DNA from: Parabacteroides sp. An277
Lineage (GTDB): Bacteria; Bacteroidota; Bacteroidia; Bacteroidales; Tannerellaceae
NCBI RefSeq assembly: GCF_002159645.1
Contig: NZ_NFJB01000002.1
Coordinates: forward strand, 124,001 to 188,000
Direction: 5' to 3'
Length of the DNA stretch: 64,000 nt
Shown: piece by piece, positions 1-7,775 of the stretch
Layout of the letters: each line of letters starts with the position of its first letter
Numbering within the stretch: position 1 is the first letter of the stretch
The notes under the pieces: model-generated
The model's input: the letters and a program-made list of their open reading frames with translations, nothing else
What the model was told of the DNA's origin: nothing
The model's database searches: none
Position numbers and translations under genes: made by a program

Positions 1-98
1 GCCAGCAGCATTGAGGCATTGACTTGCCCACTTCCTCCGAAGACATGCTTCACACCGATGTCTTCCAGAGCTTTTACTATCGTTTGATTTACATCCAT
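1..98 (-). CDS. Thiamine pyrophosphate-dependent enzyme, N-terminus (partial)
   Basis: Only the first 32 codons lie in the window; the gene runs off the left edge. The reverse strand opens with ATG at 96-98 and reads MDVNQTIVKALEDIGVKHVF then GGSGQ. This is the usual start of the PYR domain of TPP-binding enzymes such as acetolactate synthase or pyruvate oxidase-like proteins (a helix followed by G-[IV]-x-x-[IV]-F-G-x-x-G). The exact reaction cannot be told from so short a piece. It is the third gene of a minus-strand run after the DJ-1/PfpI protein and a tautomerase, with a 101-bp gap to the latter, so it may belong to the same transcript. Family moderately sure, substrate unknown. Confidence 0.6.
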   Translation of the reverse strand, partial: MDVNQTIVKALEDIGVKHVFGGSGQVNASMLL

Positions 99-199
99 TG
101 TATCTTATTTTTACTTATGTTGCCGTATATCTTATACCGTCATCGTTTTTATTTCTGAAACAGAAGACTACTTAATTCTCCTGATAATCAGATGTTTGT

Positions 200-433
200 T
201 CATTTATTCTCCCATTCCTCAGCATTAAATTTTGCTTTGGCACTTTTAGGAGGATTCTCCGAGAATAATTTCCCGCCCGTAGCAGCCTCGTTAAGTTCAT
301 ATCCATTAAAGAACAAGTAAATGCGATCCTTAGGCACATTACTAACTTCCGAAAAGGCTGAAATAAACTTGTCCGCAAGCAGTTTTTTCTGCTCGTCAGT
401 CATTTCTATACTGTGAATAATAATTGCAGGCAT
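200..433 (-). CDS. Tautomerase (4-oxalocrotonate tautomerase/MIF-like), 77 aa
   Basis: A 77-residue protein beginning Met-Pro-Ala-Ile-Ile-Ile. Removal of Met exposes Pro1, the general base of the tautomerase superfamily, and the length suits a 4-oxalocrotonate tautomerase subunit. The following helix (TDEQKKLLADKFISAFSEV, residues 12-30) and the motif VPKDRIYLFFNGYELNE (residues 33-49) fit the first beta-alpha-beta unit and hairpin of the fold. The physiological substrate is unknown. It lies 73 bp downstream of the DJ-1/PfpI gene and upstream of a TPP enzyme, which suggests a small operon handling reactive keto or enol compounds; that role is inference. Confidence 0.72.
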   Translation of the reverse strand: MPAIIIHSIEMTDEQKKLLADKFISAFSEVSNVPKDRIYLFFNGYELNEAATGGKLFSENPPKSAKAKFNAEEWENK

Positions 434-506
434 ATCGTATTTCTATTTTTCAAGGATGAACCAAAGCGGGAAATCTTTCCCCTACTTTGGCTCATTTTAC
501 TTTTTG

Positions 507-1280
507 TTAGTCAATAGAGTTTAATACTTTCACGATCATATCACCGTAAGCGATAGAAGATTCTACCGACGTACCGGTAATGAACGGATGATCATAATAC
601 ACTTGCGGATCTTCACGGCTCGCATTAATACGTGCAATGCAAGCACCATTAGGCCCTACTGCGTCACGAACCAAATCTTCGATTGGCCATAAAAATCCCG
701 GAGTGATTACATTCGTACCTTTGTTATCTTCCGTTGCTCCATAGAGGTCGTAAGACATAGCCATACCTGGACCATAGAAATCCCATGCGCGAGGATGAGC
801 ACAAATCTTCTTACCGTAAATAATAGACTTGTAGTCGTTTTCAGGATCACGTAAAAATACTAATGTAGAAACAGCGTAGCACAACGCAGCTACAATTTTA
901 CCACTCTTATAGGCATCCATAATCAGTTTGTGAAGTTCCCAGCAATTGCACATATCCAGCATTGCACCCGGACCACCTGTCAAAGCAATAGCATCGTAAT
1001 CTGCCATATTGACTTCCGAGAACTTCAACGGATGTGCCCATTCTTCACCATTAACCAATTCTTTGCAACGGTCGCAAACTTCCTTCGGATTGGTCTTGAT
1101 ATTTTGAACACCATCCACGAAGTCCGGATCTACACTAATTTCGAAAGGCAATGGCTTCTTTCCTTGCGGAGTAGCCAAAGTCACTTCAAAACCTGCTTTC
1201 TTACATGCATCCCACGGAGCTTGCAATTCCTCACCCCATGAACCGTAGTTTGTTGCGATGATTAAAACTTTCTTTGCCAT
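507..1280 (-). CDS. DJ-1/PfpI family protein (class I glutamine amidotransferase-like), 257 aa
   Basis: A cytoplasmic 257-residue DJ-1/PfpI-superfamily protein. It starts with the first beta strand (KKVLIIATNYG, residues 3-13) and an E-E pair at 17-18. It has the oxyanion motif ALTGGPGAMLDM (99-110) and the nucleophile elbow AALCYAVSTL with Cys134 at the tip. A C-terminal motif HPFITGTSVESS (231-242) is typical of the Hsp31/YDR533C-like subgroup. Members act as glyoxalases, deglycases or chaperones, and the sequence does not choose between them. It is the first gene of the minus-strand run leading to the tautomerase and TPP enzyme. It is cysteine-rich (C69, C72, C111, C113 besides C134), which could matter for redox sensing. 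No signal peptide. Confidence 0.85.
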   Translation of the reverse strand: MAKKVLIIATNYGSWGEELQAPWDACKKAGFEVTLATPQGKKPLPFEISVDPDFVDGVQNIKTNPKEVCDRCKELVNGEEWAHPLKFSEVNMADYDAIALTGGPGAMLDMCNCWELHKLIMDAYKSGKIVAALCYAVSTLVFLRDPENDYKSIIYGKKICAHPRAWDFYGPGMAMSYDLYGATEDNKGTNVITPGFLWPIEDLVRDAVGPNGACIARINASREDPQVYYDHPFITGTSVESSIAYGDMIVKVLNSID

Positions 1281-1359
1281 AATTTTGATAGTTTTTTAAT
1301 TAAACATACAGGAGTAAAAACCTGTCTCTTATTATTTTATTCAAATTATTCTTAGATTT

Positions 1360-2649
1360 TCATTCACAAATAGGACGTATAGCCTGAGCACTTGTTCGAG
1401 GGTGTGGAAACCATTTTAATTCATTTTGTAAAAAACCATAATTGAATGCAGTTGTTTTTTCTGTAACCTCCCCTTCATAAGTTCCGTTAGGAACATAAGG
1501 AGACGTACAAGTAGGATCTGCCGTAGCACTCCAATACCAACCGCTCAAACCTCGCCCCGAAACAAAAGTCGCACTATGCCGATAACCGGTACTTGGCCAA
1601 TAAAGCGTATTTATCGTTACAACTTTCCCATCAATTTCAATCTCATATTCATATTTGTACCCTAATTTCTCACCGTCTTCATCATACCATTCCGTAGCGT
1701 CCGGCTGTAGATTCAAATATTCTTCACTATCATCTTCAAAAGCGGCATATTCATTCTGAACATTATATCCGCTATATCCGCATGTCGGAACCCTCCATAA
1801 TCCACCTAATTGAGCGGTTGCTATATCACAATTTTCATTGCCGCTGATATCATAAAGGACATTGGATCCATCCATTTGATGAGCTTGAACAACAAATTCA
1901 TTCAAGTTTCTAAAATAGAGCATCACGCCAGAAGCATCACCAAAACTAAACAAGTCCCATTGTTCTCCCGGATCAAGCGCCATATATGCATCCGACGAAT
2001 TGTCTACCAACCTTTCATCTATTCCTACATAATTTATGGTACTTGAGTTTGCTTCCTCACAAGATTCTTCAAAAGTAGCGACATGAAAAGAGACTTCTGT
2101 AGAATCAGAATTTGCCGCATTGGTCTTTGTTGCAATCAGATTCCCTGTTGCCCAATAAATAGGAACACCATCAGAGGCTCCTTCCTTATTTATTCCCATA
2201 TAAAGAGCTACTATCCAGTCGTTCTTATAATATTTTCCTCCTATTTGAGTATCCGAACCTTCTGTCAGCAATGTACTGCCTTTATCTTTATCTGGCAAAA
2301 CCAATCTTTGCTCTCCCGCTTCTGATGATGTCAAAACATGGAAAAACTTTACTATACCAGGCACACAGAACCATAAAGATTCGCCCTCACATAGAATCCT
2401 ATCCAACTGAAATACAACACTTCCATCCTGTTCTATTATTTCAGAGGCAAGTGGTTCCACATTATCTGCAATTCCTATCTGTAAAGTCTGTCCAGCATAA
2501 TAATTCACCGTACTTGCTACAGTGGTTTCCACCGTAAAAGCAAGCTTAACTTCCTGTTGATTCTCATCGTTCGAGCAACTAACAAACATAAGAACAATCA
2601 ACAGTACTACAAAAAGATGTGTATTCCATGTTTTCATTTCAATTTTCAT
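1360..2649 (-). CDS. Lipoprotein with Fibrobacter-paralogue (FISUMP)-like C-terminus, 429 aa
   Basis: The N-terminus is a type II signal peptide (hydrophobic segment followed by MFVSC-SN, Cys at residue 26), so the protein should be lipidated and probably surface or periplasmic. The C-terminal third has WRVPTCGYSGYN, then GLSGWYWSAT and a final AQAIRPICE. This W-R-[VL]-P ... W-[ST]-A-T ... I-R-P pattern is that of Fibrobacter major paralogous / DUF1566-type domains common in Bacteroidetes surface lipoproteins. The ATG overlaps the stop of the upstream beta-helix gene (ATGA, 2646-2649), implying translational coupling; an in-frame Met four codons later (2637) is an alternative start. Function unknown. 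Its position as last gene of the beta-helix operon suggests joint surface work with those proteins. Confidence 0.75.
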   Translation of the reverse strand: MKIEMKTWNTHLFVVLLIVLMFVSCSNDENQQEVKLAFTVETTVASTVNYYAGQTLQIGIADNVEPLASEIIEQDGSVVFQLDRILCEGESLWFCVPGIVKFFHVLTSSEAGEQRLVLPDKDKGSTLLTEGSDTQIGGKYYKNDWIVALYMGINKEGASDGVPIYWATGNLIATKTNAANSDSTEVSFHVATFEESCEEANSSTINYVGIDERLVDNSSDAYMALDPGEQWDLFSFGDASGVMLYFRNLNEFVVQAHQMDGSNVLYDISGNENCDIATAQLGGLWRVPTCGYSGYNVQNEYAAFEDDSEEYLNLQPDATEWYDEDGEKLGYKYEYEIEIDGKVVTINTLYWPSTGYRHSATFVSGRGLSGWYWSATADPTCTSPYVPNGTYEGEVTEKTTAFNYGFLQNELKWFPHPRTSAQAIRPICE

Positions 2650-3986
2650 TCTTTATAATACAACCTGAATTTATCTACATTCAGAACTTGGAAAGTATCG
2701 CCACGTTGCATCGCCTCGCCACGCTGATAAACCAAGCTTTCAGCTTTTACATCCAATGCAGCATTAACTCCCATCAGTGTCAAGCGAGTATGTGCGAAAT
2801 CAAAGATTCCACTATTGCAAACAAACAAATCTTTCGTTTCTATAAAGTTACGGGCTTCCGTATGCCATTCGCCTATCTCTACATGATAAGGAAAATCTTT
2901 AGTCGACTGAACGTTTACCCCCACTTCTGCTACCAGAAAATCATATGGTCCCGACTTTGTTACCGTAATCGAGCCGGTATTCTCCATGCGATGTGTCTGT
3001 TCTTCCTTGCCCACCATCTCACTATAGATGCCGAAAGCCACGGCATGGGGCGTGGAGGCATCGCTGCCCTCGAGATGAACGCGCACAGTGCCATTGTTCA
3101 CAATGGGCGGCATAGGGACACTGTTGGGCAGACAGTGTTCATAGAAAGCACAAGCCAGCGGGAAAGACTGATAGAGGAAAGACACCTTATTCTCTATATA
3201 ACGAGCCCGCGACACAATGTCCACCACGCCTTCGTTGAGCAAATGGGTGTCGGCAAAGCGGGCTATGGTCATGATGCGGCCACTGCTTTTCACGCTGATG
3301 TTACCCTGATTGATGATGCTGCCGCCCAGACCTGTTGTGGCCAAGATGCGAATAGTAGAGGCACGTTCCATGTCGAGCATGATGTTACCTTCGTTGATAA
3401 TAGTCATATTGTTAGCTGGCACAGCTATGACACGAGCCTGCGTGTTGAACGAACCGTTGCCGATGAGTCGGATCTCACCACGATTGATGAGGGTGGAGTT
3501 TTCGCCGGCCAAGAGCGTCTCGCCATAGATGGGCGTATCTGAATCAGGATCCTGATCGAAGTGGATGCAGATGATTCCTTCGTTGATAAGCAACGAATCC
3601 TTACCGGCTGCCATGGCAAAACACTTGATGAAGCGGTAAATACCTTCCGTATCTTTGGGAGAGGACTTGACCTGTGCTTTAAAGGCCTTCTCCATCTCGG
3701 CAAGGTGAATTTCGATGATACCTTCGTTGATGAGGGTAGCATTGGGTGCCAAATGGTGACGACCAGCATTAGCGGGGTCATCTGTCAGAGCTGCCATGCC
3801 ATATAAAGCAATGTTACGACCGTTCAGCACTTGCCCAGCAGCAATGGCCTGTTCGGTGATGTCAGCCAAGTTAGTAGCTTGCGGGTGTCCGATGATGATG
3901 TGATCGCGGTTCACCCCGTAAGCACCGGCACCGATGCGAAGACTTTTATCTGTCTGATTCATTAATTGGTAGTCGAGTTTATTCAT
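2646..3986 (-). CDS. N-x-G repeat beta-helix protein, third paralogue, 446 aa
   Basis: Not a family I can name. It is built of repeated rungs of the form [LIV]-[LI]-N-x-G-x-[IV]-x-[IV]: ATLINEGIIEIH, SLLINEGIICIHF, STLINRGEIRL, MTIINEGNIML, GSIINQGNISV, THLLNEGVVDI, PIVNNGTVRV, RMENTGSITV. Rungs are about 30-50 residues apart, as in right-handed beta-helices of autotransporter or adhesin type. It is clearly paralogous to the next two upstream genes along its whole length. There is no signal peptide: the protein starts MNKLDYQLMNQTDKSL and enters the repeat directly. The start overlaps the stop of the upstream paralogue by 8 bp in another frame; its own stop overlaps the downstream lipoprotein start by 4 bp. 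Surface location is unproven. Confidence 0.72.
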   Translation of the reverse strand: MNKLDYQLMNQTDKSLRIGAGAYGVNRDHIIIGHPQATNLADITEQAIAAGQVLNGRNIALYGMAALTDDPANAGRHHLAPNATLINEGIIEIHLAEMEKAFKAQVKSSPKDTEGIYRFIKCFAMAAGKDSLLINEGIICIHFDQDPDSDTPIYGETLLAGENSTLINRGEIRLIGNGSFNTQARVIAVPANNMTIINEGNIMLDMERASTIRILATTGLGGSIINQGNISVKSSGRIMTIARFADTHLLNEGVVDIVSRARYIENKVSFLYQSFPLACAFYEHCLPNSVPMPPIVNNGTVRVHLEGSDASTPHAVAFGIYSEMVGKEEQTHRMENTGSITVTKSGPYDFLVAEVGVNVQSTKDFPYHVEIGEWHTEARNFIETKDLFVCNSGIFDFAHTRLTLMGVNAALDVKAESLVYQRGEAMQRGDTFQVLNVDKFRLYYKE

Positions 3987-5310
3987 TGTTTCGTGTTTTA
4001 ATTATACAGGTTTCGCCAGCCTGACGGGAGATTTCGAGCTGATAGACCAACTGTGCGGGGTCAATTGACTGCAGGTTTTCTCCTACCAAGCTAAGTTGCA
4101 TTTCACTCAAATCGAATTTGGCGCTACGGCAGGCAAAGAGGTCGTGCGTCTCGGCAAAATTGCGGGCTTTGGTCTTCCAACGCCCAATTTTGACGATGAC
4201 GGGTACATCGCCCACCGACTGCATATTCACACCCACCTCGGCGATGTTGTAGTGTACAGGACCTTCCTGAGTCACTTCGATGCTGCCTTCGTTTTCCATC
4301 ACATGCACAGGTGTCTCGCCTCGGGCAGCACCCACTTGGTGACAATAGAATCCGAATGCAACCGCATTGGGGCCTGAAATCTCGCTCCCCAAAAGATGCA
4401 CCCTGATGCAACCACGGTTCAATGCGGGGCAGGTGGGCAGATCGTTAGGCAAAAAATGCTCATAGAAAGCTGTGGCCAAGGGATCGAATTGATAGTGGTA
4501 AGACACCTTGTTCTCCAAGTAGGTAGCCAACGAAGTGATATTGATTTCTCCATTATTGGTCATGCGTGTGCCGGCCAGGCAACCCAACACCATGATGCGG
4601 CCACCGGTTCGGACATTGATCACACCATCGTTGAGCAGCGAGCCATATTGTCCGGCAGTGTGCAAGATGCGGGTCTGATAGGCTCGTTTCAGGTCTACAC
4701 TGATTTCTCCTTCGTTGATCACTTGCAGGTGACTATCCATACTACCCACTCCACGGATATAACTCTGCCAAGAACCGTTGCCCAGGAAGCGGATAATGCC
4801 GCGATTGATCATCAACGAACGGGCATTGGCCCACATGGCACAACCGTAGAGCGACACTTCGGCATCAATGTCTTGGTCCATATGGACATTGATAGTACCC
4901 TCATTGATCAGCATCGAGTCAGCCCCAGCAGCCATGGCATAACAGCGTACCGTGTCGTTATTGAAGTTAGTGGGGTCATCGCTCCGGTCCTTGTTCTGCT
5001 TGTAGAGAGCATAGATCTCGCTAAAGCGAATATCTATCACACCACGGTTAATGAGCGTGGCATGGTCGGCCAACATCTTTGATCCGGGTTGGTCGGGATT
5101 ATCTTCGAGAGCAGCCATGCCACAAATGGCAATGTTTTTCACCACTACACCGGGTTGATTGGGTATATTTTGGTGCTTGTACTCGAAATAGTTAATTCCT
5201 TCGGGACGCGAGATGTCGAGATGTCCGTAGTTCACGGCATATCCGCCACGTCCCACCACAAGGGCTTCGTGCGACACCTGCTCATTTACATATGTTGTCT
5301 TGCTATCCAT
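3979..5310 (-). CDS. N-x-G repeat beta-helix protein, second paralogue, 443 aa
   Basis: Second of three tandem paralogues. The rungs align one by one with its neighbours: ATLINRGVIDIRF, SMLINEGTINVHM, SLMINRGIIRFLGNGSW, LQVINEGEISVDL, GSLLNDGVINV, TRMTNNGEINI, PALNRGCIRVHL, HVMENEGSIEV. As in the third copy, a conserved insert (ENKVSYHYQFDPLATAFYEH) interrupts the repeat at about residues 255-275. No signal peptide is seen (MDSKTTYVNEQVSHEAL). It begins 10 bp after the stop of the lipoprotein paralogue and ends overlapping the next start, so the three genes are almost certainly translated from one mRNA. Function unknown; whether it leaves the cytoplasm without a signal is an open question. 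Confidence 0.72.
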   Translation of the reverse strand: MDSKTTYVNEQVSHEALVVGRGGYAVNYGHLDISRPEGINYFEYKHQNIPNQPGVVVKNIAICGMAALEDNPDQPGSKMLADHATLINRGVIDIRFSEIYALYKQNKDRSDDPTNFNNDTVRCYAMAAGADSMLINEGTINVHMDQDIDAEVSLYGCAMWANARSLMINRGIIRFLGNGSWQSYIRGVGSMDSHLQVINEGEISVDLKRAYQTRILHTAGQYGSLLNDGVINVRTGGRIMVLGCLAGTRMTNNGEINITSLATYLENKVSYHYQFDPLATAFYEHFLPNDLPTCPALNRGCIRVHLLGSEISGPNAVAFGFYCHQVGAARGETPVHVMENEGSIEVTQEGPVHYNIAEVGVNMQSVGDVPVIVKIGRWKTKARNFAETHDLFACRSAKFDLSEMQLSLVGENLQSIDPAQLVYQLEISRQAGETCIIKTRNNE

Positions 5311-5320
5311 ATCGATTTGA

Positions 5321-6856
5321 TTATTTGCTGTTCAAAGATACTGTGTGGTTGGTTCGGTCCCACGCCACGTCATAACTAACGTCGGACGAGGTGATGCGCA
5401 AGGCATCATAACCGACATATTCATAGCGGAAGTTACCTCCACCGGCATCATAGACCAAAGCTTCAGGCGCCACACTGTAGGCCGTACCGGGTACATAGTC
5501 GTCGGCTGACACTAATTGCAGTTCGCCACCGCTATAATTCATGTTGATACCCTTGGCCAAGAAGAGGTCGTGGGTAGTGGCAAAATCACGTAGGGTAGTA
5601 CACCAACGTCCTAATTTGATGGTACAAGCTCCTTTTGCGGCCGTTTGCCTAGCCACAAAGCCGGCTTCAGCCATATTGAAATGTATGGGTCCGCTTTGAC
5701 TTATGTTGATCGTACCGTCGTTCACGACATTGACCTCTAGCTTTTCTCCCCCGGCCGCCATCAAGTCGCAAAACATACCATAACCTTGCATTAAGGGCTC
5801 GGAACGTTGCGTGCCCTCTATACGGACATTGATGGTACCTCGATTCAACAACGAGGGCATGCCTGTGCGCGAGGCTTGCAGAGGCTCATATAGTCCACAG
5901 ATGATATGATCCTCATCCGTCACAATAGATTCGTAGCCTTCGGGCATATCCACCGAGGTGAGATCTATCAGATTGTTGTTGATGAGATTGCTGTCTCCAT
6001 AACGAGTCATACAAAGTACTTTGCCGGGCAGGCGCATGCGCATCTCTCCATCGTTAATAACATTACTATTCGATCCGCCTGTGGTGATCATGCGTGCGTC
6101 TTCGCACATATCTATCTCAGCCGTCATGATGCTATTGTTAAAAGCGGATATATTACTGCCGAAAGTAGCCATACCTCGCATTCGAGTAGCCACAGAACCG
6201 GTTCCATAGAAATGTATCTCGCCATTATTGATCAACGTGGAGCCTTCGCCACCCACCAATCCCATCACATAAATGGTACTCGTAATGTCAGGGTCGTGAT
6301 CAAAATATACATTGATAGCACCCTCGTTAATTACCGTGCTATTCTTCCCTACATACATCGCCAAGATGCGGAAGTAAGTATAGGGACGTTGCGTATCGTC
6401 GGGCGTCTGGATTTGGTCTTTATACCGTTCCACCAAAGCCTTGGTATGGATGGTGATATTGCCGCGGTTGATCAGCGTCACACCCTCAGGTGCCCGAGTA
6501 GAGTCAGTCTTATTTTCCTCATAATCAAACGCAATACCAGCCATGGCACAACAATTGAGTGTAGTTTCGAGCACACGCCCCTCGTCAGTCATCACCGTAG
6601 AAGTCATTGCAAACGCATAGTCGTCAGAGTCTTCACCTCCCACCACCACATCGCCGGTGTTGACCAACGTCACGTTTGATTGGTCGGTAATCAGCACTTG
6701 CTCTTCTTGTGCCGGTTCTTCGGGCAAAACAATCAGATCATCTTCATTGTCGCAGGCGGCAAAGAGAAGCAAAACGGGCAGAGCCAGCCGTAGCAGGCTG
6801 GCCTTCAATACGTCTGTGTAGTTACGAGTATATATCATGCTATTTGTCTGCCACAT
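5321..6856 (-). CDS. N-x-G repeat beta-helix lipoprotein, first paralogue, 511 aa
   Basis: First and longest of the three paralogues and the only one with an export signal. A hydrophobic stretch (residues 18-34) ends in LFAAC-DNEDD, a lipobox with Cys35 and an acidic +2 region, the Bacteroidetes lipoprotein-export-like context. Rungs with Asn at about 66, 130, 177, 210, 268, 293, 338 and 379 follow (NVTLVNTGDVVV, GVTLINRGNITI, STVINEGAINV and so on). The C-terminus has about 45 residues beyond the other copies, including EALVYDAGGGNFRYEYVGYDAL. The start could also be Met7 (6838). It lies 9 bp downstream of the cupin gene. Expected at the cell surface or in the periplasm; ligand and function unknown. 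Confidence 0.75.
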   Translation of the reverse strand: MWQTNSMIYTRNYTDVLKASLLRLALPVLLLFAACDNEDDLIVLPEEPAQEEQVLITDQSNVTLVNTGDVVVGGEDSDDYAFAMTSTVMTDEGRVLETTLNCCAMAGIAFDYEENKTDSTRAPEGVTLINRGNITIHTKALVERYKDQIQTPDDTQRPYTYFRILAMYVGKNSTVINEGAINVYFDHDPDITSTIYVMGLVGGEGSTLINNGEIHFYGTGSVATRMRGMATFGSNISAFNNSIMTAEIDMCEDARMITTGGSNSNVINDGEMRMRLPGKVLCMTRYGDSNLINNNLIDLTSVDMPEGYESIVTDEDHIICGLYEPLQASRTGMPSLLNRGTINVRIEGTQRSEPLMQGYGMFCDLMAAGGEKLEVNVVNDGTINISQSGPIHFNMAEAGFVARQTAAKGACTIKLGRWCTTLRDFATTHDLFLAKGINMNYSGGELQLVSADDYVPGTAYSVAPEALVYDAGGGNFRYEYVGYDALRITSSDVSYDVAWDRTNHTVSLNSK

Positions 6857-6865
6857 TAGATATGC

Positions 6866-7198
6866 TTACTTATCCCACGGGAAAACGGTCTTTACCGGAG
6901 CGAACACATCAATAGCCTCCGTCTCGCCCACAGCCACAAACGCATGCGGAATATTGGCGGGTACCAAATAGGCATCTCCTTCCGACAGTTCATAAACCTG
7001 TTCACCTATCGTCAAATGGAAACCACCTTTGATGACGTAACCGAATTGCTCTTGCGGATGCGTATGCATACCCACTTCGCTTCCATCGGCCATGTTCCAA
7101 TGCAACACATTCATGTTTTTCCCTGCGGCAAAATCTTGGCGAACGACGCCTTTGCCCATATCCACCTTTTCTACCTTGTTGTGATCAATAACCATCAT
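6866..7198 (-). CDS. Cupin-domain protein, 110 aa
   Basis: A single small cupin. Motif 1 is GSEVGMHTHPQEQFGYVIKG with metal-ligand candidates H45, H47 and E50 or Q51; motif 2 is GDAYLVPANIPHAF with H85. Length (110 aa) is right for a one-domain cytoplasmic cupin, without signal peptide. Such proteins bind a metal and act as sugar- or metabolite-binding proteins, isomerases or dioxygenases; the substrate cannot be read here. It is the first gene of the operon with the beta-helix proteins (9-bp gap) behind a TACATTTG -7 box at 7283-7290. Its link to surface proteins is odd and may be incidental. Confidence 0.82.
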   Translation of the reverse strand: MMVIDHNKVEKVDMGKGVVRQDFAAGKNMNVLHWNMADGSEVGMHTHPQEQFGYVIKGGFHLTIGEQVYELSEGDAYLVPANIPHAFVAVGETEAIDVFAPVKTVFPWDK

Positions 7199-7282
7199 AT
7201 TTTCTACATTTATAAATTATAAAACATATTCAATCTGTCTGAAAAAAGAACCATGCTAAGCCTTAACAAACTTTTTTGAACA

Positions 7283-7290
7283 CAAATGTA
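7283..7290 (-). promoter_or_regulatory. Bacteroidetes -7 box for the cupin/beta-helix operon
   Basis: The reverse strand reads TACATTTG, a perfect TAnnTTTG element, 85 bp before the cupin start. No clear -33 TTTG at 19-bp spacing is seen, so this is a candidate only. Confidence 0.45.
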
Positions 7291-7539
7291 GGAAAGGCAT
7301 AGAGCTATTCGACTACAATTTTTTCCGTAGTTCTCCCAAAAGCTCCTTAGAGTTATCTCAATTAGACTCTCATTTATTCATTTCAATCCTTCGGTTTTAC
7401 TATAAACTATTTATTTCCAATCAATAAACATTTTTTATATAAATCACAACTTATATTTCTCCATTTCCTCGTTTAGCAAGCCCTATAAAACGAGAAAATT
7501 CGGAAGAATTTGGCGAGATATCGAACAAAAAATACAAAG

Positions 7540-7653
7540 CCTCCGAAGAAAGTTCTATCTTTAAGCTAAAGATATATATCTGTAGTCTAAAGATACGTAT
7601 CTGCAACCTAAAGATATGTGTCTTTAACCTAAAGATAGAACTTTCCTCGGAGG
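7540..7653. repeat. Long hairpin enclosing 21-bp CTAAAGATA repeats
   Basis: Arms 7540-7563 and 7630-7653 form a 24-bp inverted repeat with one mismatch. Between them, three 21-bp units start with CTAAAGATA at 7566, 7587 and 7608 and a fourth partial unit at 7629. Each unit has an internal near-palindrome (AAAGATAnnTATCT). The same unit occurs at 20725-20798 and a relative at 57738-57810. It occupies much of the 577-bp gap between the cupin operon and the AraC regulator; 7291-7539 shows nothing else I can support. An open frame across it (7451-7768) is a by-product of the repeat. Confidence 0.8.
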
Positions 7654-7775
7654 TTTCAAACTTTTCCTGGGGTGTGAGGGAATTTAGGAGGGAAGGTACA
7701 AAAGTTTCCTTTCCTAATTTATAGGGATAGAGGGCACGGGGAAAGAAGAGTCCTCGGAATATTACCAAGCTTGAA

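Noticed and set aside
7451-7768. 105-aa coding region
   Set aside because: It consists mainly of translated CTAAAGATA repeats and has no recognisable domain.
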